64,000 bases of DNA, from contig BGZK01001376.1 of assembly GCA_005406025.1 (NCBI GenBank), positions 62,001 to 126,000 of the forward strand, given 5' to 3'. Positions 58,701 to 64,000 of this stretch are shown here, piece after piece. The translations under genes and the position numbers were made by a program. Source of the DNA: Eumeta japonica (taxonomy: Eukaryota; Arthropoda; Insecta; Lepidoptera; Psychidae). The notes under the pieces are model-generated. The model saw only the letters and a list, made by a program, of their open reading frames with translations. It was not told the origin of the DNA and did no database searches. Numbering within the stretch: the stretch's first letter is position 1; each line of letters begins with the position of its first letter.

Positions 58701-61700
58701 ATTCCTTGACAGAATTAACTGCATCCATTTTGACGACTACGCAATGACAGCCTGAATGTATTGAAATGTAAAAATAAAAGTATTTTACCAGTGAGTTCTG
58801 AAATAAACTTTAATGGGAATTTCTATTTTTTTTAAATTAAATAGTGATTTGCGAAAATCGCAAATATATTCCGTTTTAAACAGCTTGCAATTTTCTACAC
58901 CCTGTTTGGCACGAGATTGATGGATCCATTTGCGACACTGATCGCATCGTACCCGAGAGGTAATTAAATTGGTCTTGGTGGGTCGACGCCCACAATGAGG
59001 CCAGCTCGCAATTTCGCTTTCATCTTCTTTTAAAACGGTACCCTTATTTAGAATATGTATTTTTTTTAGATGACTTTTATAACTAAATTTACAAAATATT
59101 TTTTTATAAACGAATTCCGTTAATATTCTAAGAAGAAAATATTTTTTTTTATTCCTGGGTAATAAATCTTAAAGACACGATTCGTTCATTAGGTTTATCA
59201 ATGCTCAGTTTTCACTGGGCTTTCGGTAATGGACTTATTAAACTTTTGTCATTATTTGGTATAACTATGTACGTATAATGACTGACCCGTATTTAGTGCT
59301 ACAGTGATAGATTTTTCGTTCACCATAATCAACACAACAGTAAGGTGACTTATTTGAATATCTACTTTTGTGTTTTACCCTTTATTACTATACAGTAACA
59401 ATATCAATATAAATTTTTTCACAAGCATTTCTTTGTATTTATGTTATCAAGCCTTGAGTAAATATACACCCAACTCTAGAGCGATTTGTAAAATTGCGAA
59501 TTTTTACGTTATTTAAAATATTAGCGACGATATGGACTGTCACAATTCTTAGGAAGAGACAATTATTCGCACTAAATTTAACAGGATCTAGCTTAAAATA
59601 ACACAGGTATTGTGCCTGAATTCACAAGTTCTAGTAGCACAATTCACAAATTTATAAAAGCATTATAAGTTCTAGCTGCATTTGTACCTGGCATTTTAGA
59701 AAACACATTCTCAAGCTTTCAGATGATTTGAACAATCACGATTTTTTTATTTATATAAAAAATTTTAAAACAGTTTTGAAGCTTTTTTCCTAATTTTCAC
59801 GTGTCCTTTATTTGGTCGGTTTATAATCAATCGGGTGCTAGTTTGGTTATTATCTTTGCATTGGTATGGTCCAAAACATTTATCTAAAATTTATGTGGTG
59901 GAATGCATCAGAAAAAGATGTATGAAATCTATGAAAGAAATTGAGAAGTTCAGAAGAGAGTTTCGACGAGGGACATCCTAGAAAATCTTTTGCAAACAAC
60001 ATTGGGAACAGACTTCACCAGCACCACGCTCGTTATTATATCCCCCGCTACATCTAAACGTGCTCAGATTAGATCTAGTCTTCTGAACGGCATCGCACTA
60101 CAGTACCTAGACTAAGCCATTCATAAAGTGAAGCACTAAGAAATCTAAAATGTAATTCGATTCAGATCAATGTAATAGTTTTTTCGTGATGCACGCACCT
60201 ATAAACACATAAGAGCAGATGGAAATTCAATGAATCGGTTTATTACAGATAATCTTAAATGTTATAGCTTTCCTTAGTGTTACCATAAGTTTCCTACTCT
60301 ATGTTTTCTTGAATATTTGTATATTTAAACGTCAGCAATCGAGTTATATCTTATCTTATGGCTTAAGAGCCGAAATAAAAAAGAAATCTAAGAATGTATG
60401 ATTTAACAGTGAGATTATTAAAATCTGACACAATAAACTATTATAATTTTAATCATAAATAAATAGAAACATACTCTAAAGTTATATGTGATCGGTATGC
60501 TCTTAATGGAAAAAAATAAATGAATAATATCATTAAGGGATCAATATGATAGCAAAGGTGTAACGAACTGCACTCTATCTGGGCGTCGCGTCGATATGGA
60601 ATCTTGTGAAATGTAATATACAAATTCATTAACGAAATTCCCCAAACCTAATACGCCTTATCGGAGATATTAAAAGCACCCCTTGAATCACAAGTGGCTG
60701 ATATTGAATTCAAATTAATTCAGTGCCTGTCCTTTTGAAATTTTGAACCCTAAAACTAAATTAGAAACATTTAATATGTTAAATATTATAACAGTCTAAG
60801 CTGTGAGTTGGACGCGAAGCCATGTCGAGTAATTTCATTGGATTACAATTGAAATCACTTTTTATTAACGGATTTGAAAATTGTTCTTGGAACAGTCGTT
60901 GGGTATATTACGATTCTGTATTTTTTTACATACTTAAAATAAACTTATTTATTAAGGTCGTATTATGAAAATTAAAAAATTTGAAATGGAATTTTCGAAT
61001 TACATCTTGACATTTTAGGATTCTAGAAATTTATTTAGATTATCTTCCGAGTAATGTTTGTACGTCACGGATTAATGATACAAAGTACTCACAGTTTGCG
61101 ATATTCAAAAGAGTCCATTCAACTTACACTTCCTGAAAATTTTAACCGATTTGGCCCAGTAGATTACGAAGCCTCAAAAAGCCTCAAATCTGGAAGCCTG
61201 AAACATTTAATTTTCAGGAAAATTTTTTGAAGTAACTTTTAGACCGAATGATCGACCAAAATCAACTCTTTACCCCAAAAAGTTGTATCGACTTTCGCAA
61301 ACTGCATAAAAATCTAAATGATTTGTTTAAGATAAGTTATTGAATAAAAAAAAAATCATAGTAGTGTTTTTTTTTTTAATAATTCATAAACTACTTTTCT
61401 AATAAATTCAAAAACCAAATTAGGTCTTTTACTAAAAAACAACGCCGATAATCGTAAACCGCATCATAATTGCAAAAAATTTAAGAGATGGCCTACACGG
61501 TCAACCGTTTTTTTATAATTTTTTATGGCAACTTCGGTAGGCAAACGAGTACACGAGCCGCCACAGATAAAAGTAGAGTACGGCGATGAAGGGGAGGAGT
61601 GGGTTACCGGAACTCTTACTCATTGGACGAAAGGCAACAACGGAAGCTGTAATTCACATCCGTATTTTGTGAGAGAGTTTTATCTAACCGGTCGTGGCGG

Positions 61701-62645
61701 ATCATTTTCATACCCCATCCAAGTTGGCCACAGCGTGGCTCTAGCACATGTAATGTTCACCCGGGGTAAATTGTACAATAGGCATAAAACAAAATAGTAT
61801 ACAATTGAAGAATATTCAGTGTTTTGAAGTCAATTTTATATGAATAAATTTAATTCACCGCTTGCGTTGCGGCAGGTCTTATTCGCGCCGCTGATAATCC
61901 AATACTGTCCCTCAATATCCTTATTTTGTTTTGAGGGACTAAGCCTCCCGTGTAGGCTCATTAGTTGGAGCTATAGACCTAGGTCGTCGTCTTAACGTGC
62001 TCTCCGAGGCACGGAGTGAGTTGTTTAAATTGACTCAAGCTAAAAACAGATCGGCCATTCGTCTGCAGTCAGTATCAAACTCCTTCCTGTCTGATCCGAA
62101 GCCGATGCTTTTTACCACTGAACCACCACGCTATAGTGTTTTTATATTTGTGGGACTTTCCATAAAAATTAAAAATATCCCTATTTTAGAAAACATCGAT
62201 GCTTAAAACGTCATATTTTTGATCTTCACTAAGAAAATGAGGCAATGACTATTTTTATTGGCGTTTTTTTTTTGAAACTCCAACTTCATATGCTTTTGAA
62301 CAATGTGTATCTTTAGTTTATACTCGATACAAGATTGTTTAAAAATTTACATGTGGCGCTGTAGTCGTATAGTGCGATCGATAGTAATGGAGTAGTAATC
62401 TTACGAAATCTAATAATTAAATCACATTAGCATGAACAATCTGTTCAGTATAGATATATAGTTTACAACTAACAAGCCAAGTTTGCATCGAAACTATCTA
62501 ATGCAAACAACTTTTACAATAAAACAACGCACTCTGTTCAGCTGGCGCCAACTTCATAGTTTCGGCTTGGCCCGGAACGTTGTTGGATCGCCACAGCACT
62601 TTGACTATCTGGTAGTACGCCACTGTCATGAAGAACAGTGGTATC
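37640..62645 (-). CDS. Neuropeptide G-protein-coupled receptor, TM5 to C-terminus (orexin/allatotropin-receptor-like), 5' part outside window
   Basis: Five exons (62645-62533, 48542-48443, 42853-42741, 40075-39978, 37765-37640) join in frame across GT-AG introns of 14.0, 5.6, 2.7 and 2.2 kb to give about 180 residues. The order is TM5 (IPLFFMTVAYYQIVKVLW), a short third intracellular loop ending SQLRSRRKAAKM, TM6 with the F-x-x-C-Y-x-P variant of CWxP (FAICYFP), TM7 with NPLIY, helix 8 (GKFRREYRRAFCC) with a Cys pair suited to palmitoylation, and a Ser/Thr-rich tail ending NGLLS. This is a class A receptor at the plasma membrane that signals through G proteins. The RRKAAKML and YANSAVNPLIYNFMSGKF segments fit the orexin receptor class, whose insect member binds allatotropin; that ligand is an inference. 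TM1-4 and the start codon must lie above 64000. Large, repeat-filled introns are common for such genes. Confidence 0.9.
38820..38872. repeat. TATC-rich microsatellite-like tract
   Basis: Interrupted CTATCTATC/CTACC units, inside the last receptor intron. Confidence 0.7.
39978..40075 (-). CDS. Receptor exon with helix 8 and start of C-terminal tail
   Basis: The acceptor TTTTTCAG precedes 40075; the donor GTATTC follows 39978. The peptide reads KFRREYRRAFCCAPTGQPEP, then MSTLSRGTTSNK. The GC content is far higher than in the surrounding introns. 98 bp, phase 0 at its end. Confidence 0.92.
40140..40420 (+). repeat. Copy of the CGATCGAAAC / ACTTGAACTAATTTCGCC dispersed repeat
   Basis: Phrases: CGACCGATCGAAACGTGG (40176), GGGGTTTACTCAACTTAGAT (40209), CAGAAAACTTGAACTAATTT (40231), TAAAAATTGGTTGATTTGTT (40379). 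They match 1280-1330, 2320-2400 and 61110-61330 in order. An old non-coding family, not named here. Confidence 0.55.
40430..42530. other. Receptor intron sequence without recognisable features
   Basis: The open frames at 40385-40660 (plus) and 42071-42322 (minus) have no motif. A somewhat GC-richer stretch at 41680-41900 (AAGGGCCGTGCTGCGGACGA, also AAAGGGCCGTGCTTTTAAAC at 19710) could be regulatory or a decayed repeat. Confidence 0.4.
42741..42853 (-). CDS. Receptor exon with extracellular loop 3 and TM7
   Basis: The acceptor TTCCACAG precedes 42853; the donor GTGAGC follows 42741. The peptide reads YTHLIEQSDAVTCLALLTHV, then LCYANSAVNPLIYNFMS and a split Gly. The N-P-x-x-Y activation motif is intact. 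Open frames running past both exon borders are read-through. 113 bp. Confidence 0.95.
42860..43290. other. Receptor intron sequence without recognisable features
   Basis: AT-rich and featureless. Confidence 0.5.
43290..43520 (-). other. GC-balanced block with open frames on both strands, unassigned
   Basis: Open frames on plus (43319-43510) and minus (43543-43298) overlap. The block contrasts with AT-rich flanks. No motif recognised; it could be a decayed repeat or retrocopy inside the receptor intron. Confidence 0.2.
43770..43895 (+). other. Isolated GC-rich, exon-like patch
   Basis: TTTTATATTCCAG (a good acceptor) precedes GAAGCTCGTTTGTACGAGGA. One frame then reads ARLYEEMWPTAELDAAAARR and stops at 43858, another reads on to 43882. 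No downstream donor is needed if terminal. It is on the strand opposite to the receptor. I know no matching protein. Confidence 0.2.
44455..45022 (+). repeat. GGTTCCGT-type repeat, copy truncated at the right
   Basis: It starts CTGACCAAGAGCATATCGGA, with GTAGGACTCCGTAGCC at 44492. Middle phrases: GTTCGGAGCAATTATTTTCG (44860), AATATTCACTTAATCAAAAA, ATGCATGGAGTGCTCG (45002). It stops soon after and lacks the ACGG tract. It is in the same orientation as the copies at 2481 and 30125. Confidence 0.72.
45670..45920. other. CpG-rich block in receptor intron
   Basis: GGCGTCGAGCGCGCATCCAG, CATAAAAACGGAGG and GCGGCCT/CTCGTA words. GGCCCTCATTCGTAAAATT at 45674 and TTCGTTCGCGAGGCCCTAA at 45770 look like loose inverted repeats, so it may be a small MITE or an intronic regulatory block. 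No coding evidence. Confidence 0.25.
46196..46300 (+). repeat. TATTATAAACGCGAAA-type dispersed repeat, plus orientation
   Basis: TACTATTATAAACGCGAAAT, then TTGTAAGGATTTACG, then AAACTATCCAACAGATTTTA and ATGAAA. Same landmark order as the copy at 8112-7965. Confidence 0.6.
46323..46383. repeat. Imperfect palindrome, about 60 bp
   Basis: Left arm CAAATTATGATATATGTCTT ATTC and right arm GAATAAGATATATATCATAG TTTG are inverse of each other with two or three mismatches, separated by about 14 bases. It can form a long hairpin. Confidence 0.75.
46701..46832 (+). mobile_element. Small MITE (132 bp) with CCCTTATTCAGATT ends
   Basis: The left end CCCTTATTCAGATTATA and the right end, reverse complemented, CCCTTATTCAGATTCTA differ at one base over 17. 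No coding potential. The target duplication is unclear. Confidence 0.7.
47558..48209 (+). mobile_element. MITE with GGAGTTTACTCC-type termini, copy 2
   Basis: The left end GAAGTTTACTCCTTAAGAAT is followed by CGATTTTCATGTAAGGC. The right end, reverse complemented, is CAGTTTACTCCTTATGTACG. Same ends, order and length class as 12217-12944. Its interior differs and includes a GC-rich GTGCGGCATGGTGTGGCGCG stretch at 47708-47790, an irregular tandem of (G)CGTGGCATAAC-like units. Confidence 0.72.
48443..48542 (-). CDS. Receptor exon with TM6
   Basis: The acceptor TCTTTTGCAG precedes 48542; the donor after 48443 reads GTCACA, a weak but acceptable GT site. The peptide reads QLRSRRKAAKMLVAVVLMFA, then ICYFPVHLLSVL, with a split Arg at the end. 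The basic RSRRK cluster before TM6 is a typical G-protein contact. 100 bp. The plus-strand frames open here are antisense shadows. Confidence 0.92.
48626..48762 (+). repeat. Short inverted-repeat element of the CCAAGTGCGAGTCGGACTCG type
   Basis: Left GAAAAACCAGCCAAGTCGGC, then GAGGGTTCCTTACC. Right end, reverse complemented, AAACTGGCCAAGTGCGAGTC then GGACTCGATG. A common lepidopteran repeat begins ACCGGCCAAGTGCGAGTCGG, so this is a heavily shortened, inverted copy, only about 80 bases upstream of the TM6 exon on the gene's strand. Confidence 0.6.
48990..50080. other. Receptor intron sequence without recognisable features
   Basis: 49000-49110 is a CGATCCC/TTCCGA-type degenerate tandem stretch (unit about 18-20 bp: GATCCC...TT). 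49665-49800 is GC-richer with no motif. Nothing else seen. Confidence 0.4.
50083..51195 (-). mobile_element. mariner element with decayed transposase
   Basis: About 1.1 kb, a normal size for mariner. The left end reads CCTGTCCGGAATATC and the right end, reverse complemented, CCTGTCGGGGTATAC, a diverged TIR pair. TA precedes the left end directly; the right end has one extra base before TAA. It encloses a single minus-strand transposase gene. Confidence 0.8.
50170..51140 (-). pseudogene. mariner transposase, frameshifted and catalytically damaged
   Basis: Minus-strand pieces in order: a helix-turn-helix region near 50995-50700 (residues DAVRELMM, DRHVTYHKMKASLNI, IHKILHKSLDVK), the first catalytic Asp in TRDKSWIYEYDPETKQQ (about 50720-50670), VWVFQNEPNPTKMIRAKSIL, then the frame 50593-50378 with CFFGINGHA and the second Asp in YHDNASCHT. 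The third motif, usually PDLAPND-F, reads SYLALNNF near 50320, so the last catalytic Asp of the D,D34D triad is Asn. The end reads MQKYIDHRSEYF. At least one in-frame stop (after FLNG) and several shifts. It cannot catalyse transposition. Confidence 0.88.
51214..51239. repeat. (AT)n microsatellite
   Basis: About 12 TA units just beyond the mariner right end. Confidence 0.9.
51250..52430. other. Receptor intron sequence, mostly featureless
   Basis: Contains the diverged GAAGAGTAGGCAGA repeat at 51598-51740 (relative of 10405-10570). Otherwise nothing recognised. Confidence 0.4.
51598..51740 (+). repeat. Dispersed repeat with AGAAGAGTAGGCAGA core
   Basis: TTATTTTTATGTATTTGCG, TTTGCTTCTTAGAAGAGTAG, GCAGATACCCCTC. 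Same order as 10405-10570. Confidence 0.45.
52560..53340 (+). pseudogene. LINE ORF1 (gag-like, RRM-like region plus CCHC zinc knuckles)
   Basis: The frame at 52854-53063 reads SKQGKVVVKYKNREDVAKTK, then YYIVNQDKTKVPRIKLVDIN and NELHKDELL, the pattern of the RNA-binding gag-like domain of CR1/Jockey ORF1. Downstream, in shifting frames around 53225-53335, comes C-Y-K-C-G-R-x-N-R-K-H-K-K-C and then a second knuckle that keeps its spacing (F-N-F-A-G-D-Y-N-K-K-Y-C) with some Cys/His replaced. ORF1 proteins bind LINE RNA. Several stops (e.g. 53061) inactivate it. Confidence 0.7.
53640..54725 (+). pseudogene. LINE ORF2 remnant: endonuclease and C-terminal tail only
   Basis: Segments in shifting frames: VLTKPHIIACT (N-terminal strand of the APE-type endonuclease, near 53640), EGYVNKADVVDLYIRNNIAH (about 53740), RIIVGDFNFNLLAVDNSNEI (about 53970, the GDFN catalytic loop), SIDNMFVKSPLTGVNS (about 54115) and FSEHCSLFLTINHK (about 54180, the S-x-H catalytic end). 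After ITAGLIKSCNTKKELFKA (about 54425) the frame jumps within about 200 bases to LPNNLRNLCMKNKAFKKLL, the usual ORF2 end. The whole FADD-box polymerase is missing. Non-functional. Confidence 0.75.
54905..56975. other. Receptor intron sequence without recognisable features
   Basis: AT-rich. Minor frames at 56017-56223 (minus) and 56703-56885 (plus) have no motif. Nothing else seen. Confidence 0.45.
56981..57597 (+). mobile_element. MITE-like element with GGAACGAAGTTCCTT ends
   Basis: The left end GGAACGAAGTTCCTTACGGC and the right end, reverse complemented, GGAACGAAGTTCCTTCGGC match apart from one missing base. Each end is itself nearly palindromic (GGAAC-GAA-GTTCC). The interior is non-coding and contains the tandem at 57058-57130 and a GC-rich block (57180-57300). 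No target duplication was seen. Confidence 0.6.
57058..57130 (+). repeat. Tandem repeat of AAAACCGTAAGAA-AAAGTCCGTGG-AT
   Basis: Two full units and a partial one: AAAACCGTAAGAAAAAGTCC GTGGGAT, then AAAACCGTAAGAATAAGAAA AAAGTCCGTGGAAT, then AAAACCGT. Units of 27 and 34 bp. Confidence 0.85.
57600..58855. other. Receptor intron sequence without recognisable features
   Basis: AT-rich. The minus frame at 58217-58002 has no motif. Nothing else seen. Confidence 0.45.
58860..59062 (-). pseudogene. Relic of a PHD-like zinc finger, as at the C-terminus of some pogo/Tigger-type transposases
   Basis: The minus frame from about 59052 reads KGTVLKEDESEIASWPHCGR, then VRCDQCRKWIHQ and, after about 20 residues, YICDF. 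The C-x2-C-x2-W-x-H ... Y-x-C layout is that of a PHD finger. A Cys expected after W-I-H and the last Cys are lost (Arg at both). An acidic segment before the finger and a stop upstream near 59054 fit the C-terminal end of a transposon protein: lepidopteran DDE (pogo-like) transposases often end in such a finger. A host PHD protein is an alternative. No neighbouring transposase core was found. Confidence 0.5.
59070..61075. other. Receptor intron sequence without recognisable features
   Basis: AT-rich. A short balanced stretch at 59990-60110 shows no motif. Nothing else seen. Confidence 0.45.
61080..61360 (+). repeat. Copy of the CTGAAAACTTGAACCGATTT dispersed repeat
   Basis: CATTCAACTTACACTTCCTG, AAAATTTTAACCGATTTGGC, CCAGTAG, GAAGTAACTTTTAGACC, CCCCAAAAAGTTGTATCGAC and GCATAAAAATCTAAATGATT. 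These are collinear with 1270-1600 and 40200-40400. Confidence 0.6.
61525..61797 (+). CDS. Orphan 90-codon open reading frame
   Basis: ATG to TAG without interruption, with higher GC than either side. The peptide starts MATSVGKRVHEPPQIKVEYG, has an acidic DEGEEW patch, a central Cys, and ends RGKLYNRHKTK. No signal peptide, membrane span or family I recognise. It sits in the TM5-TM6 intron of the receptor, on the opposite strand, about 290 bp from a SINE. It could be a small gene, an exon of a decayed transposon or a captured fragment. Codon content looks more protein-like than the other orphan frames here. Confidence 0.3.
   Translation: MATSVGKRVHEPPQIKVEYGDEGEEWVTGTLTHWTKGNNGSCNSHPYFVREFYLTGRGGSFSYPIQVGHSVALAHVMFTRGKLYNRHKTK
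61870..62140 (-). repeat. tRNA-derived SINE, minus orientation
   Basis: The minus strand from about 62131 reads GCGTGGTGGTTCAGTGGTAA, then AAGCATCGGCTTCGGATC and GGAGTTTGATACTGAC. TGGTTCAGTGG is a good pol III A-box and AGTTTGATACT a fair B-box at tRNA-like spacing. The body follows with GCCTCGGAGAGCACGTTAAG, a phrase common in lepidopteran repeats. The tail end is not sharply defined. Confidence 0.65.
62533..62645 (-). CDS. Receptor exon with TM5 and start of intracellular loop 3
   Basis: The acceptor TTTTTTCAG precedes 62645 and the donor GTGCGT follows 62533. The exon starts with the third base of a split codon, so an upstream exon is required. The peptide reads IPLFFMTVAYYQIVKVLWRS, then NNVPGQAETMKLAPAEQ. 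The last base joins GT of the next exon to make Ser. 113 bp. Confidence 0.88.
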
Positions 62646-62649
62646 CTGA

Positions 62650-63600
62650 AAAAATAAAGAAAACCTTAACGTAATTCTATGACATTGTAGATGGCTTAGC
62701 TGGAATTTTAGGACACCTGCAAATGGCTGCGTTTAACACGGCAATATGAAAAACATGGGACCCTCTCGCTTGTGTATTTCTGAATCGGTTGTGTTAATAA
62801 TATTATTTTGATTGTCAGTGGACCGATGATTATGATGTTTAAAATTAATTTCATTCTTTCCTACTTCTGTCTTTTTCACACTTTAAATTGTTCTTATTGA
62901 TACAATATAATACAGTATGTAAATGAAAAGAACAGGTCTCTGTAATAGAACATAATATTGTATTCAGTCTCTATTATTACTTTATGAAAGTCTAGTTTAG
63001 TCTGATTCATAATATAAAACATAAATAATTTAGTGTGAGAAGTAAATTATTCTCCCTGTGTCATTGCTTACTCATTTTCTGTTTATATTTATTGACACTT
63101 TTATAACGCTTCGTGTAGTTAGAATATGATACTCTATGGCGGGAAAAAATGGCGCCGTGAAGCGACACGAAATAAATGTATTTACAGTGCACGCCTTGTT
63201 GTCTATGTACAATACAACGCACCAAACTCTGCCGCTCTGAATTGCCTGCGAATAATCCATAGCGCAGTTTCAACGCTCCCCTGCTTTTCCTTTATCTCCC
63301 ACGCATTCCTATTTTACGTCATTGCGACGTCTCGTAACTAACTTCACACCTGCAGAGTTTTGTGCGTTGCATAATACGTACTGTATAAAAATACAATTCA
63401 CTTCTACGATAGAAAAATATCGGAATGTAATCGGAACACTTAGTTATTTTATAGTGAACTTTATAAAATTAGTTAATTTTTTCATATAATCTGCGTTTGC
63501 GATTGATTGAGTATACGGGCGCATTCGAAACTTCGTTTAATATTTTACCATACATGTTAATATAAGTTTTTAGTAATGCTATTTCTTTTTCAAGCTGAAA
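62650..63600. other. Receptor intron upstream of TM5, no features recognised
   Basis: No exon for TM4 or the second extracellular loop is visible. Overlapping short frames on both strands at 63061-63341 show no motif. Confidence 0.45.
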
Positions 63601-63654
63601 AACTTAAGTACTAACACATTGAAAAATATTCGGCTTTACAAAAATGTAAACAAG

Positions 63655-63895
63655 GAATTTGAAGGGTTCAGTAGCAAGGAAAATGCTCGTATCCGACCCA
63701 CTTCCGGAGATAGGCTGCGGCCGCACATGTGATATTGTTTTCGTCTCTGCGCCGGGGCAACTCAATATCAAATTTCGTACACTTGAATGCACACTCGATC
63801 GACGGTGGCCCAACGTAAAAATGTGTTGGAAAATAATATTGTGTTTTTTTCTTCCGGACGGATCCAATTTGGATAATTCCACTTGAAAGAGATAA
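63655..63895. other. GC-richer block with overlapping frames, unassigned
   Basis: Frames are open on plus (63659-63886) and on two minus frames across the same DNA (CCACTTCCGGAGATAGGCTG, GTGATATTGTTTTCGTCTCT). Such multi-frame openness suggests a repeat with few AT-rich stops rather than a coding exon. No receptor-like peptide here. Confidence 0.3.
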
Positions 63896-64000
63896 CGCAA
63901 TTAGTGTTGAGCAGTTCACTTTACTTTGGTGGCTTAGTATTCACGAAAAAGATCGAAATAAGAGATTATTATGGCAATTCTTCTTCATACGCCGTGAATA

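Noticed and set aside
62068..62131. Functional tRNA gene on the minus strand
   Set aside because: A- and B-box are present but the acceptor and anticodon arms do not pair; it is a SINE head.
63604..63919. Candidate upstream receptor exon
   Set aside because: Frames are open on both strands but none reads as TM4, extracellular loop 2 or any receptor segment.

Overview
The window looks like euchromatic DNA from a lepidopteran insect (moth or butterfly). It is AT-rich and intron-dominated, and it carries several interspersed repeats that I remember from many lepidopteran loci: the GGTTCCGT element with ACGG-rich tails, the repeat starting near TATTATAAA(C/T)GCGAAAG, and the GCCGG...CATGGGCGGCGGTGATC repeat. 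It also carries PIF/Harbinger, mariner, Gypsy and CR1/Jockey-type LINE remnants. Nothing bacterial is present: no operons, ribosome binding sites or CRISPR. Most stretches open in six frames are chance or antisense frames.

Host gene. One gene is well supported. It is the 3' half of a neuropeptide G-protein-coupled receptor on the minus strand, in five exons at 62645-62533 (TM5), 48542-48443 (TM6), 42853-42741 (TM7, NPLIY), 40075-39978 (helix 8 and tail) and 37765-37640 (C-terminus and stop). All four junctions have GT-AG borders and keep the frame. The sequence is closest to what I know of the orexin/insect-allatotropin receptor class. TM1-4 must lie beyond position 64000. The four introns total over 24 kb and hold most of the repeats in the right half.

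Transposon block, 2.5-9.3 kb. Three insertions are nested. An old GGTTCCGT-type repeat was split by a Gypsy LTR retrotransposon (2704-9048, TSD TACA). The Gypsy 3' LTR was then split by a 3.2-kb PIF/Harbinger element (5535-8765, 22-bp perfect TIRs). The two LTRs look identical outside the insertion, yet gag is missing and pol is full of stops and frameshifts.

Second PIF/Harbinger, 13488-16115, with TTA target duplication. In both Harbingers the transposase (minus strand) and the MADF/Myb-like partner (plus strand) are interleaved: each gene's large intron holds an exon of the other on the opposite strand. This shared arrangement in two diverged elements is the most unusual structure I found. 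Both gene pairs carry frameshifts or stops.

Other mobile DNA: at least four copies of the GGTTCCGT element, two copies of a GGAGTTTACTCC-ended MITE (12.2 and 47.6 kb), a catalytically damaged mariner (50083-51195), a CR1/Jockey-type LINE whose reverse transcriptase core is deleted (about 52.4-54.9 kb), several small MITEs, two tRNA-derived SINE-like segments, a possible piggyBac-type end, and a relic of a PHD-like zinc finger at 58.9-59.1 kb. Long intervals show only AT-rich sequence in which I see nothing I can name.
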